Positions 8,424-16,661 are shown, numbered from the stretch's first letter. The stretch: DNA of 64,000 nucleotides from Streptomyces flavofungini (GCF_014650815.1 NZ_BMVR01000020.1:1-64000); one strand, 5' to 3'. Numbers and translations are program-made. Notes: generated from the letters alone by a model not told the origin.

Positions 8424-8504
8424 GCCGTGTCCTCGCCTCCCGTCGCGGTGTGCCGCGCCTGCCGCTGCCGCCCGCACTCCGTCGCCTCGCACTCCCCCCG
8501 CATC

Positions 8505-8521
8505 ACATACATCACGTATGT
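8505..8521. promoter_or_regulatory. Inverted repeat upstream of blaI
   Basis: ACATAC-N5-GTATGT, 82-98 bp upstream of the blaI start. Its arms differ from the TCTACA/TGTAGA pair, so it may be a weaker second repressor site or belong to another regulator. Confidence 0.4.
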
Positions 8522-8586
8522 CGCGTACGTCTCACAGGGAGCGCCACATCGTAACGGCCGGAAGGGGCCATGCCCCGTCGCACGCT

Positions 8587-8602
8587 TCTACACTCATGTA
8601 GA
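8587..8602. promoter_or_regulatory. Candidate BlaI-type operator between blaI and terD
   Basis: Palindrome TCTACA-ctca-TGTAGA, 64-79 bp before the terD start and 164-179 bp before blaI. The arms match the terB site base for base with the same 4-nt spacer, and the right arm overlaps TAGATT, a possible -10 for terD. A shared repressor is the simplest reading. Confidence 0.65.
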
Positions 8603-8665
8603 TTCTAAGTCCCGGTCCTGACCACGGCCGGGAGCGAATCTCGGTAGCGGACCACAGGAGGACAC

Positions 8666-9241
8666 GTGGGAGTTTCCCTCTCCAAGGGCGGCAATGTCTC
8701 GCTGAGCAAGGAGGCGCCCGGCCTCACCGCCGTGCTGATCGGCCTGGGCTGGGACGTGCGGACGACCACCGGCACGGATTACGACCTCGACGCCAGCGCG
8801 CTGCTCTGCGACGACTCCGGAAAGGTCGTCTCCGACCAGCACTTCGTCTTCTACAACAACCTCACGAGCCCCGACGGCTCCGTGGAGCACACGGGCGACA
8901 ACCTCACCGGTGAGGGCGAGGGCGACGACGAGGCGGTCAAGGTCAACCTCGCCGGGGTGCCCCCGCAGATCACGAAGATCGTGTTCCCGGTGTCGATCCA
9001 CGACGCGGAGAACCGCGGCCAGAGCTTCGGCCAGGTCCGCAACGCGTTCATCCGCGTGGTGAACCAGGCGGACAACCAGGAGATCGCCCGCTACGACCTC
9101 TCCGAGGACGCCTCCACGGAGACCGCGATGGTCTTCGGCGAGCTGTACCGCCACGGCGCCGAGTGGAAGTTCCGCGCCGTCGGCCAGGGCTACGCCAGCG
9201 GCCTGCGCGGCATCGCGTCGGACTTCGGCGTCAACGTCTGA
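8666..9241 (+). CDS. terD: TerD-family protein
   Basis: 191 aa, full TerD length. Starts G-V-S-L-S-K-G-G-N-V-S-L, the invariant TerD beginning, then LTAVLIGLGWD (20-30), DLDASALL (41-48) and the calcium-binding region around HTGDNLTGEGEGDDE (about 73-87); the C-terminal YASGLRGIASDFGVNV is also conserved. TerD proteins bind Ca2+ and are linked to tellurite, phage and envelope-stress resistance and to differentiation in Streptomyces. GTG start with GGAGGA 4-5 bp upstream. Divergent from blaI, with a TCTACA-N4-TGTAGA dyad in the shared region, followed by a strong hairpin. Confidence 0.95.
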   Translation: MGVSLSKGGNVSLSKEAPGLTAVLIGLGWDVRTTTGTDYDLDASALLCDDSGKVVSDQHFVFYNNLTSPDGSVEHTGDNLTGEGEGDDEAVKVNLAGVPPQITKIVFPVSIHDAENRGQSFGQVRNAFIRVVNQADNQEIARYDLSEDASTETAMVFGELYRHGAEWKFRAVGQGYASGLRGIASDFGVNV

Positions 9242-9290
9242 CGCCTGCCCGGCGGGGCCGCGGGCACGACGGCCGACCGCCCGGACGCGA

Positions 9291-9330
9291 CGGCGGCGCG
9301 GGCCCGGGAATCCCCGGGCCCGCGCCGCCG
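9291..9330. terminator. Terminator after terD
   Basis: Perfect 18-bp GC stem (9291-9308 with 9313-9330) and AATC loop, 50 bp past the terD stop and 40 bp before the next start. It separates terD from the CoA-binding gene. Confidence 0.85.
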
Positions 9331-9369
9331 TTGGCGTAGGGAGAGCGACGACACCTCTGGAGGCCCGAC

Positions 9370-9786
9370 ATGTACGGCGACCCCGCCACCGTCCGCAAGA
9401 TCCTCACCGGACTCGGTGACACCTGGGCCGTCGTCGGCCTGTCGAACAACGAACGGCGCGCCGCGCACGGCGTCGCCGACGTCCTGCAGCGGTACGGCAA
9501 GCGGATCGTGCCCGTCCACCCGAAGGCGGAGACGGTGCACGGCGAGCAGGGGTACGCCTCGCTCGCCGACATCCCCTTCGAAGTCGACGTCGTGGACGTG
9601 TTCGTGAACAGCGACCTCGCGGGCGCCGTCGCCGACGAGGCCGTCGCCATCGGCGCGCAGGCCGTGTGGTTCCAGCTCGGCGTCGTCGACGAGGCGGCGT
9701 ACGAACGCACGCGCGCGGCGGGCCTCGACGTGGTCATGGACCGGTGCCCCGCGATCGAGATACCGCGGCTCGGGCCGTCGGCGTAG
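9370..9786 (+). CDS. CoA-binding (YccU-like) protein
   Basis: 138 aa, a single Rossmann CoA-binding domain as in YccU and the N-terminus of succinyl-CoA synthetase-like proteins. Visible: WAVVGLSNNERRAAHGVADV (about 18-37) at the nucleotide-binding turn, GKRIVPVHPKAETVHGEQGYASL (about 41-63), then VDVVDVFVNSD and QAVWFQLGVVDEAAYERTRAAGLDVVMDRCPAIE near the C-terminus. The reaction is not established for stand-alone members. TGGAGG lies 6 bp before the ATG. It converges on the PucR gene with a 4-bp gap. Confidence 0.92.
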   Translation: MYGDPATVRKILTGLGDTWAVVGLSNNERRAAHGVADVLQRYGKRIVPVHPKAETVHGEQGYASLADIPFEVDVVDVFVNSDLAGAVADEAVAIGAQAVWFQLGVVDEAAYERTRAAGLDVVMDRCPAIEIPRLGPSA

Positions 9787-9790
9787 GGCG

Positions 9791-10855
9791 TCAGAACGGG
9801 CGCTCCGGCCAGTCGAGGAGGCGTGCCCCGATCACCGCCGTCTGGAGGGTGTAGCGGTGCAGGGGGTCGGCGGGGTTGGTGCCGGTGAGGCGGTGGATGC
9901 GATCCAGGCGGTACGTCAGGGCGCGCACGCTGAGGTTCAGGCGGCGGGCAGCCTGGGCCGCGACGCAGCCGGTGTCGAAGTAGGCCGACAGGGTCTCGAC
10001 GAGGGGTTCGGCGCCGCCCCGGGTCGCCCGCAGCGGGCCGAGGGTGTTCAGGACCAGGTCGGCCATGGCCTGCCGGTCGCGGCTGAGGACCGGGTAGACG
10101 AGGAGGTCGGCGGCGCGCAGGACGGGCGCGGTCAGGTCCAGGCGCTCGGCGAGGTCCAGCGCGCCGAGGGCTTCCTCGTACGACTGGACGACACCGCCGG
10201 GACCGGGCTGCGAGCGGCCGATGGCGACGCGGCCGCCCTCGGTGGCGGCGTGCGCCTGCGCGGCGAAGAAGTCGAGGACCTCGTCCTGGTCGCCGGGCGC
10301 CACGCACACCAGTCGGCCGTCCTTGGTGGTGACCAGGACGCTGCGGTCGCCGAAGCGGCCCGCGAGCGCGTGCTCGACGGCGCGCGGCGCCCGGTCGCCC
10401 TCCTCGTAGGCGGCCTCGCCCTGGGCGACGGCGACGGCGTGGGCCAAGGACAGGCGTAACCCGAAGCGTTCGGCGCGCTCGGCGAGCAGGCCCAGGTCGC
10501 TGCGGCCGTGCAACAGGTCGTCGATGAACTCCCGGCGCGCGGTCTCCTCCTGACGGATCGCCAGGCGCTGGGCGCGTTCGTATCCTTCGGCGAAGGCGTC
10601 GACGGCCTGCTCGACGGCGGCCAGCAAGGACTCGGCGGGCACCGGCCCGCCGGGGCCCGACCCGTACGCCCGCGTCGCCGCGAGGTGCGCGCCGACCAGC
10701 GCGCGCAGGCCGTACCCGGCGTCGGCCGCGCGCTCGCCGAGGGCGCGGCGCGACTCCAACTCCTCGCGGGTCAGGCCGCGGCCGGTGGCGGAGGCGTCGG
10801 CGAGTATCCCGGCGTAGCCGTCCAGGTAGTCGCCCGGTATGTCATGACTCGCCAC
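9791..10855 (-). CDS. PucR/CdaR-family transcriptional regulator with a TTA codon
   Basis: 354 aa. An N-terminal helical region (1-115) is followed by a GGDEF-like middle (about 130-250), then the C-terminal PucR helix-turn-helix: DTGCVAAQAARRLNLSVRAL and TYRLDRIHRLTGTNP (about 295-335). Such regulators control catabolic, purine or developmental genes and often their neighbours. GTG start at 10855 with a GGGGG run 5 bp ahead. Residue L133 is encoded by TTA (10457-10459), which in Streptomyces requires the bldA tRNA, so translation may be restricted to late growth. No target is evident; a 160-bp gap precedes it. Confidence 0.92.
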   Translation of the reverse strand: MASHDIPGDYLDGYAGILADASATGRGLTREELESRRALGERAADAGYGLRALVGAHLAATRAYGSGPGGPVPAESLLAAVEQAVDAFAEGYERAQRLAIRQEETARREFIDDLLHGRSDLGLLAERAERFGLRLSLAHAVAVAQGEAAYEEGDRAPRAVEHALAGRFGDRSVLVTTKDGRLVCVAPGDQDEVLDFFAAQAHAATEGGRVAIGRSQPGPGGVVQSYEEALGALDLAERLDLTAPVLRAADLLVYPVLSRDRQAMADLVLNTLGPLRATRGGAEPLVETLSAYFDTGCVAAQAARRLNLSVRALTYRLDRIHRLTGTNPADPLHRYTLQTAVIGARLLDWPERPF

Positions 10856-11016
10856 CCGTACCCCCGACAGCCTGATCGTTCCCTGACGCCTTTCTCACGC
10901 ATGGGGTGCGGGCGGAAGGGGTGGGGGGTCGGTGGGTAGAGGGGTGGCCGGCACCGCCGGTCCGTCGACGCGTGCTGTCACCGTCCGGCCTGCACGGACC
11001 GCGCGCGGGCCGGCCC

Positions 11017-11760
11017 TCATGCGCAGTCGGCGTGGGGCCAGGCGTCGCCCGAGGGCTCGGCGTCCGCAGGTCCGCCCGGCCGGTCCACAGCGCCACGCCC
11101 AGCGTCGGACCGGCTCCGCCCCGGCGCAAGCGCCACCGTGCACGGCGCGGCCCAGAAGAACGCCCCGGCGTCGTCGTACGCGTGCAACAGCGCACTGCTC
11201 CCCACCGCCAGCGCCTGCCCCGGCCCGGCCGGGTCCTGCCGGACCTCGACGACGACCACGGACCCGTCCGGCGCGGCCACTTCGGCCCGGCCGGACTCCG
11301 CATCGACCCACTCCGTGCGGACCGTGCACACCGAGCCGACGAAGTCGCGCGGCGCCGGACCGGTCCCGCCGTCCGGGCCCCGCGTCGACGAACGGGCCCG
11401 CTCACCCACCCCCCGCGCCAACAGCCGGACCAGCACGCGCGTCACGCCGTACGCGACGAGCGCCGCCACCACGAGCAGCCCCAGGTCCCCCGCCGCGTGC
11501 GCAAGCCCCGACCACCGCGTCCGCGCGAGCGCGACGGAGCCCGCCAGGCTCACCACCCAGCCGGTCCCCACCAGCAGCGACACGGCCACCGACACCGGCA
11601 CCCCGCCGAGCCCGAAGGCGCCCAGATCGGCGTCCTCGTCGAAGCTGCCGGGCCGCCCGATGCCCACCGCGACGAGCAGCCAGAAGCACAGCACCACCAC
11701 CATCGCCGAGGTGAAGGCCACGCCTGGGAACCCCACCGCCGCGTCGATCAACTCCCCCAT
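11017..11760 (-). CDS. Membrane protein with NfeD/OB-like C-terminal domain
   Basis: 247 aa from the ATG at 11760; in-frame codons further upstream are low-complexity. Four hydrophobic segments: about 11-30 (AMVVVLCFWLLVAVGIG), 45-75, 85-105 and a short one before residue 115. A soluble beta-rich domain follows (DFVGSVCTVRTEWVDAESGR and PDGSVVVVEVRQD, about 145-185), resembling the OB-fold end of NfeD/YqiJ proteins that pair with flotillins. No flotillin gene is adjacent. The tail is Arg/Ser/Gly-rich. NfeD-like assignment is tentative; membrane topology is clear. Confidence 0.7.
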   Translation of the reverse strand: MGELIDAAVGFPGVAFTSAMVVVLCFWLLVAVGIGRPGSFDEDADLGAFGLGGVPVSVAVSLLVGTGWVVSLAGSVALARTRWSGLAHAAGDLGLLVVAALVAYGVTRVLVRLLARGVGERARSSTRGPDGGTGPAPRDFVGSVCTVRTEWVDAESGRAEVAAPDGSVVVVEVRQDPAGPGQALAVGSSALLHAYDDAGAFFWAAPCTVALAPGRSRSDAGRGAVDRPGGPADAEPSGDAWPHADCA

Positions 11761-11803
11761 GCCCCCGCCCCCTTGACCGGTCACGCACGGGGGCACGCAC
11801 GTA

Positions 11804-11843
11804 CCCGGGTGCCGGATCACGTTTCCGTGATCCGGCACCCGGG
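11804..11843. repeat. Perfect 18-bp inverted repeat
   Basis: Arms 11804-11821 and 11826-11843 are exact reverse complements with loop TTTC. It lies 44-83 bp upstream of the membrane-protein start and does not follow any rightward gene, so a terminator role is not obvious. A leader hairpin for the leftward transcript is possible. Confidence 0.8.
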
Positions 11844-12055
11844 CCCTCGCCCCCCGTCCCTGCCGTCCCATCCTGACGCGACCGGGCCCTTCGACGCACT
11901 GCCATTTTCCGGCAATCTTTACGCGTTCTTGATGCCGCACCGGCGCACGGCCGTCGGCTGCGCCCCAACAGGGCAGGTGGGACGGGTGCGGTGGCAGCAG
12001 AGAGGGGCGGCCGTCAGCAGCCGGAGGGCGCGCGAAGAAGGCAGCGGGCGCGGGT

Positions 12056-12127
12056 GGCACGGGATGCCCCGAGTGGGGGGTTTGGCGCCCCTGACGTGCG
12101 GGGCGCCGAGCCGGGGCATCCCGTGCC
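12056..12127. repeat. Compound palindrome (16-bp outer, 8-bp inner stem)
   Basis: Outer arms 12056-12071 and 12112-12127 are exact complements; inside, 12084-12091 pairs with 12100-12107 around an 8-nt loop. The two stems flank short unpaired stretches, giving a 72-nt cruciform-like element. No reading frame crosses it convincingly. Confidence 0.75.
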
Positions 12128-12364
12128 GGTCTCGTATCGCGCGCCACGCGCGGCCCTGCACGGCCCGCGGCGTCGCCGGAAGACGGAACGTGCCGTGGAC
12201 GCGGAAATCGTTGTCAGGCAGACTGCCGCTTCCGGCACGCGACTTCGGCGTTCATGACAACCGCATCCATGACAGGCACGACCGTACCGGGGTCCGTGCC
12301 CGCGGGAGCGTCGGAGTTCCGCCAGTGTCGGCATTCCGACGCCCACGAAAGGGAAGACGGTGGC

Positions 12365-13405
12365 ATGGACGCGACGCCGGAGCAGACTCCGCCACCCCCG
12401 CACGCGCCGGTGCTCGCCGGGCTCGGCGTCGGCCCCGACGACGAGCGCGTGTACCGCGCGCTCCTGGCGGCACCGGGTTCGACGCTCGACGCGCTCGCGG
12501 CGGCCACCGGCCGCACCGAGGAGCGCGTGCGGGGGCATGTGCGCTCGCTGGCCGAGCTGGGCCTCCTGACGGGAGCCGCGGACGGCACCGGGCGGCTCAC
12601 CCCGGCCCCGCCCGACGTGGCGCTCGAAGTCCTCGCACTGCGCCGCCAGGAGGAGATCGCGCACGCGCGCCTCGCCGCGGCCGGGCTCGCCGAGGAGTTC
12701 CGGGCCGGGCGGCTGCGCGGCGAGGGCTCGCCGGTACAGGTGCTGCGCGGCCGCGAGGCGATCGCCCAGCAGTTCTTCCAGACCCAGCAGATGGCCAAGA
12801 GCGAGATGCTGATCCTGGACAAGCCGCCCTACGTGGTGGAGCCGTTGCGGCGTCAGGACACCGTGCAGCGCGAACGCCTCGACAAGGGCCTGCGCTATCG
12901 GGCGATCTACGACCAGGCGGGCCTCGACGGCCCCGGCCGCGTCGAGGCGACCCGGGACCTCGCCGAGCGCGGCGAGGAGAGCCGGGTCCTCGCGGACGTA
13001 CCGCTGAAGCTGGTCGTCGCCGACCGCAAGGTGGCACTCGTGCCGTTCGTGCTGCCCAGCGAGGAGGAGATCCTGGTCCTCCAGCAGTCCGCGCTCCTCG
13101 ACGGCCTGATCGCCCTCTTCGAGCTCCTCTGGCAGCGCGCCACCCCCCTGTGGCCCGCCGCCCCGGCCGCCCACGCCGGCCTCTCCCCCGACGACGAGCT
13201 GCTGCTCGCCCATCTCCGCGCCGGGCTCACCGACAGCGCCATCGCCCGCCGCCTGGGGGTCGCCCAGCGCACGGTCGAGCGCCGCATGAGCCGGATCATG
13301 GCGGTGCTCGGGGTGCGGACGCGGTTCCAGGCGGGGGTCCGGACGACCGCGCTGTACGGCCACGGTGACGACGGCCGCGCGGGTCAGGGTCTTACGGAAC
13401 GGTGA
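12365..13405 (+). CDS. TrmB/LuxR-like helix-turn-helix regulator
   Basis: 346 aa from the ATG at 12365 (GGGAAG about 10 bp upstream; an earlier in-frame ATG at 12254 lacks a good site). The N-terminus is a TrmB-type winged helix (DDERVYRALLAAPGSTLDAL onward, about 21-75). A middle region resembles the phospholipase-D-like TrmB sensor fold (about 110-260). The C-terminus is a LuxR-type DNA-binding domain (LSPDDELLLAHLRAGLTDSA and IARRLGVAQRTVERRMSRIM, about 275-320). This two-HTH layout is common in actinobacteria, often as orphan regulators near secondary-metabolism or membrane genes. The epimerase gene starts 52 bp after its stop and may be a target. Confidence 0.88.
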   Translation: MDATPEQTPPPPHAPVLAGLGVGPDDERVYRALLAAPGSTLDALAAATGRTEERVRGHVRSLAELGLLTGAADGTGRLTPAPPDVALEVLALRRQEEIAHARLAAAGLAEEFRAGRLRGEGSPVQVLRGREAIAQQFFQTQQMAKSEMLILDKPPYVVEPLRRQDTVQRERLDKGLRYRAIYDQAGLDGPGRVEATRDLAERGEESRVLADVPLKLVVADRKVALVPFVLPSEEEILVLQQSALLDGLIALFELLWQRATPLWPAAPAAHAGLSPDDELLLAHLRAGLTDSAIARRLGVAQRTVERRMSRIMAVLGVRTRFQAGVRTTALYGHGDDGRAGQGLTER

Positions 13406-13457
13406 CGCGGGGCCGCGGCACGCGCCGACCGGGCCCTTCGCTGCCTAGCGTGGCGGC

Positions 13458-14507
13458 ATGCGGGTACTGATCACCGGCGGAGCCGGGTTCATCGGAACAC
13501 ACATCGTCGACACGCTCCTGGCGCGCGGCCACGAAGTCGTCTCCTACGACGCCGTCCTCGCGTCGGCGCACAGCCGGCCGCCGCGCGCGGCCCGCCCGGG
13601 CGAGCGTCTCCTCGTCGGGGACGTGCGCGACCCCGAGGGCGTGGCGGCGGCCCTGGCCGGGGTCGACGCGGTGTGCCACCAGGCGGCGATGGTGGGCCTC
13701 GGCAAGGACTTCGCGGACGCGCCCTCGTACGTCGGCTGCAACGACCTGGGCACGGCGGTGCTGCTCGCCGCGATGGCGCGGGCGGGGGTGCGGGACCTGG
13801 TGCTCGCCGGGTCGATGGTCGTCTACGGAGAGGGCCGGTACGTGTGCGCGCGGCACGGGGTCGTACGGCCGGGGCCGCGCGCCGAGACGGATCTGGCGGC
13901 GGGGCGGTTCGAGCCCCGCTGCCCGTCCTGCGGCGCGGAGTTGGCGCCGGGCCTGGTGGCCGAGGACGCGCCCGTCGACCCGCGCAACGTGTACGCCACG
14001 ACGAAGCTCGCGCAGGAGCACCTGAGCGCGGCGTGGGCCCGCTCGACCGGCGGCCGCGCGGTGTCGCTGCGCTACCACAACGTGTACGGCCCCGGCATGC
14101 CCCGCGACACGCCCTACGCCGGGGTGGCCGCCCTGTTCCGCTCGGCGCTCGCCCGCGGTGCGGCGCCGCGCGTCTTCGAGGACGGGGGCCAGCGGCGGGA
14201 CTTCGTGCACGTACGGGACGTGGCGGCGGCCGGGGCGACGGCCCTGGAGTCCGTACGGGACGCGGGGGCCGGGTCGTTCACCGCGTACAACACGGGCAGC
14301 GGCGACCCGCACACCGTCGGCGAGATGGCGCGCGCCCTCGCCGAGGCCCACGGCGGGCCCGCGCCGGTGGTCACCGGGGAGTACCGGCTCGGCGATGTGC
14401 GGCATGTGACGGCGGACTCGGCGCGGCTGCGAGCGGCACTGGGGTGGCGGCCCGAGGTCGGATTCGCCGAGGGGATGCGGGAGTTCGCGGGGGTGGCGCT
14501 GCGGTGA
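13458..14507 (+). CDS. NAD-dependent nucleotide-sugar epimerase/dehydratase with Cys-rich insert
   Basis: 349-aa extended short-chain dehydrogenase. NAD-binding GGAGFIG (7-13), DVRD (55-58), catalytic S119 and Y179-x3-K183 are all present, so it should be active, probably as a UDP- or dTDP-sugar 4-epimerase. Unusual is an insert just before the active-site tyrosine with C130-x2-H133 and C155-x2-C158, which could bind zinc; ordinary GalE proteins lack it. It starts 52 bp after the regulator and converges with the histidine kinase gene. It lies at the edge of a locus with a glycosyltransferase, DUF2064 protein and methyltransferase, suggesting it supplies a sugar donor. Confidence 0.92.
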   Translation: MRVLITGGAGFIGTHIVDTLLARGHEVVSYDAVLASAHSRPPRAARPGERLLVGDVRDPEGVAAALAGVDAVCHQAAMVGLGKDFADAPSYVGCNDLGTAVLLAAMARAGVRDLVLAGSMVVYGEGRYVCARHGVVRPGPRAETDLAAGRFEPRCPSCGAELAPGLVAEDAPVDPRNVYATTKLAQEHLSAAWARSTGGRAVSLRYHNVYGPGMPRDTPYAGVAALFRSALARGAAPRVFEDGGQRRDFVHVRDVAAAGATALESVRDAGAGSFTAYNTGSGDPHTVGEMARALAEAHGGPAPVVTGEYRLGDVRHVTADSARLRAALGWRPEVGFAEGMREFAGVALR

Positions 14508-14541
14508 GACACGCCGGGGCCGCGGTGCCGCTGCGGTGGTC

Positions 14542-15657
14542 CTACGCCGGTCCCGCCGGAGGCAGGACCACCTCGAAGCGGCAGCCTCCGGAGACGTTGC
14601 GTACCGCCGCGCGGCCCTCGTGGGCCTCGACGATGCCGCGCACGATGGCGAGGCCGAGGCCCGCGCCCGCCGGGGGCGTACGGGCGTGGGTGCCGCGCCA
14701 GCCGGTGTCGAAGACCCGGCCCAGGTCCTCCTCCGGGATGCCTCCGCAGCCGTCCGTCACGGACAGCACCACCCCGTCGTCCGAGCACTCCGCCGCGATC
14801 GCGACCGTGCCGTCGGCCGGAGTCCGCCGGATCGCGTTGACCAGCAGGTTCCCCAGGACCCGGCTCATCTCCTTGCTGTCGACCTCGATCGGCACCGCGT
14901 CGATGCGCCGCCCCACGAGCCGCACACCGTGCTCCCGCGCCAGCGGGTCCGCCCCGGCGAGCGCGTCGCCCACGAGGTCGTACGCGGAGATCCGCGCGGT
15001 CGACAGGGCGAGCGCGCCCGCGTGGATGCGGGAGAGTTCGAAGAGGTCGCCGACCATGCCGTTCAGGCGCTCCACTTCCGTGCGGATCTGACGCAGATAG
15101 CGGTCGGGGTCCGCGGCGACGCCGTCCTCCAGGGCCTCCGCCATGGCCCGCAGACCCGCGAGCGGTGTCCGCAGGTCGTGCGAGATCCAGGCGACCAGCT
15201 CACGGCGGGAGCTCTCCAGGGCCCGCTCGCGCTCCCGGGACTCGGCGAGCCGCGCGCTGGTCGACTCCAGCTCCCGGGTGAGGGCCGCGAGTTCGGCGGT
15301 CGCGGGCTCGTCGGGCGCGGCGAAGCTGCCGCCCGTACCGAAGGAACGGGCCGCCAGCGTCAGCGCCTTGCTGCGGGCCACCACCCACCGGCCGAGGATC
15401 AGCGCGGTCGCGAGGGACACCACGGCCGCCATGGCGACCACCACGGTGACGACCGTCAGGTCGTGCCGGGACAGGAACATCTGCCAGGCCACGGCCAGCG
15501 TCCCGGCGAGCATCGCCGTCACGGCCACGGCGGCGACGACGGTCAGCGAGACGACCAGCGAGCGGTGGCGCAGGAGGCGCAGGACGAGGGCGCCGAGGAG
15601 TCCGGCGGCGGCCGCGCCGAGGAAGGCGTAGAGGGCGATGAGGAGGATGTCGGTCAT
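14542..15657 (-). CDS. Two-component sensor histidine kinase
   Basis: 371 aa from the ATG at 15657. Three hydrophobic segments (about 4-27, 34-58 and 68-90) leave almost no extracellular loop, so it probably senses the membrane or an intramembrane partner. A linker helix follows (120-150), then the H-box VAWISHDLRTPLAGL with phospho-accepting H160. The HATPase domain shows NLLVNAIRRTP (N box), DGCGGIPEEDLGRVF (G1/F) and GAGLGLAIVRGI (G2). Its start overlaps the response regulator stop (ATGA), giving a regulator-kinase operon. The long Pro-rich end of the partner regulator precedes it. Confidence 0.95.
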   Translation of the reverse strand: MTDILLIALYAFLGAAAAGLLGALVLRLLRHRSLVVSLTVVAAVAVTAMLAGTLAVAWQMFLSRHDLTVVTVVVAMAAVVSLATALILGRWVVARSKALTLAARSFGTGGSFAAPDEPATAELAALTRELESTSARLAESRERERALESSRRELVAWISHDLRTPLAGLRAMAEALEDGVAADPDRYLRQIRTEVERLNGMVGDLFELSRIHAGALALSTARISAYDLVGDALAGADPLAREHGVRLVGRRIDAVPIEVDSKEMSRVLGNLLVNAIRRTPADGTVAIAAECSDDGVVLSVTDGCGGIPEEDLGRVFDTGWRGTHARTPPAGAGLGLAIVRGIVEAHEGRAAVRNVSGGCRFEVVLPPAGPA

Positions 15658-16661
15658 GGTCGGGGGGTGCCCTCTCCGGGCGGGGTGTGCGGGGGCTTGG
15701 GCGGGGCGGGAGTTGCGGCGGTGGCGGTGGGGGCCGTGCCCGGGGCGGTGGCCGCGCCCGGGTCTGCGGGAGCCCCGCCCGGAGCCTCGACCGCGTCCGC
15801 CGGAACCGGGCCCGGGGTGTCGACCGAGCGTGCCGGAACCGGGCTCGCGGCAACCTCGTCCACGGCTCCCGCATCCGCCACGTCCGCGCCCGCCCCCGAG
15901 TCCGCCCCGTCGAGCCGGTACCCGACCCCCCACACCGTCTGGATCAGCCGCGGCGCCGCCGGATCGTCCTCCACCTTCCCGCGCAGCCTGCGCACATGGA
16001 CCGTGACCGTGGACAGGTCGCCGAAGTCCCAGCCCCACACCTGCCGCATCAACTCCTCCCGGCCGAAGGCCCGGCCGGGGTAGCGCAGGAAGAACGCGAG
16101 GAGGTCGAACTCCCGCACCGTCAGAGCGAGTTCGGTGCCGTTCTTGGTGGCGCGGCGGGCCGCCGGGTCGAGGGCGAGGCCCGCCGCGCACAGGAGCGAG
16201 CCGCCGGGGCGGGGGCGGGGCGCGGACGCCCGGCTGCGGCGCAGCACCGACTCCACGCGCAGCACCAGCTCGCGCGGGCTGAACGGCTTGGTGACGTAGT
16301 CGTCGGCCCCTATCTCCAGGCCCAGGATCCGGTCGTCCTCGTCGCCCCGCGCGGTCAGCATGATCACGGGCACGGGCCCCCGCTCCCGGAGCCGACGGCA
16401 GACCTCCAGGCCGTCCATGCCGGGCAGCATCAGGTCGAGCACGACGAGGTCGGGCCTGCGGGCGGCGGCGCGTTCGAGGGCGGCGGGGCCGTCCTCCGCC
16501 TGCTCGACCTCGTACCCGGCGCGGTCCAGATAGCCGGTGACGACCTCCGCGACGGTGCGGTCGTCGTCGACGACGAGCACACGGGCGGCGGGGCCGGTGC
16601 CGGGCGGTGCGGGCTCGCGGGTGCCGGGGCCGGTACCAGTGCCGGGGGGTGGTGTCTCCAT
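15654..16661 (-). CDS. OmpR-family response regulator
   Basis: 335 aa. The receiver domain (about 26-140) has acidic pocket DDD (32-34), phospho-acceptor D76 in VVLDLMLPGMDG, and K125 in TKPFSP. The winged-helix DNA-binding domain (about 155-255) carries LTVREFDLL, FGREELMRQVWGWDF, TVTVHVRRLRGKVEDDP and IQTVWGVGYRL. About 75 extra Pro/Ala/Gly-rich residues at the C-terminus are unusual for the family and may be disordered. ATG at 16661. It shares a 243-bp region with the divergent glycosyltransferase, which carries 13-bp direct repeats that could be its targets. Confidence 0.95.
   Translation of the reverse strand: METPPPGTGTGPGTREPAPPGTGPAARVLVVDDDRTVAEVVTGYLDRAGYEVEQAEDGPAALERAAARRPDLVVLDLMLPGMDGLEVCRRLRERGPVPVIMLTARGDEDDRILGLEIGADDYVTKPFSPRELVLRVESVLRRSRASAPRPRPGGSLLCAAGLALDPAARRATKNGTELALTVREFDLLAFFLRYPGRAFGREELMRQVWGWDFGDLSTVTVHVRRLRGKVEDDPAAPRLIQTVWGVGYRLDGADSGAGADVADAGAVDEVAASPVPARSVDTPGPVPADAVEAPGGAPADPGAATAPGTAPTATAATPAPPKPPHTPPGEGTPRP

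Larger units (their letters stand above)
11761..12364. other. 604-bp intergenic region with two large inverted repeats
   Basis: Separates the leftward membrane-protein gene from the rightward TrmB/LuxR-like regulator. I find no coding sequence I trust. It holds an 18-bp perfect hairpin (11804-11843) and a compound palindrome (12056-12127). The stretch 12205-12364 should contain the regulator's promoter. The size and structure are unusual for a divergent gap here; a structured 5' leader or small RNA is possible. Confidence 0.6.

Noticed and set aside
10906..13368. An 820-codon + strand frame
   Set aside because: Low-complexity translation spanning a gene on the other strand, a structured gap and the out-of-frame regulator gene.
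13895..13925. GGTTCGAGCCCC, resembling a tRNA T-loop
   Set aside because: It lies inside the epimerase coding sequence (RFEPRCPS) and no cloverleaf arms flank it.
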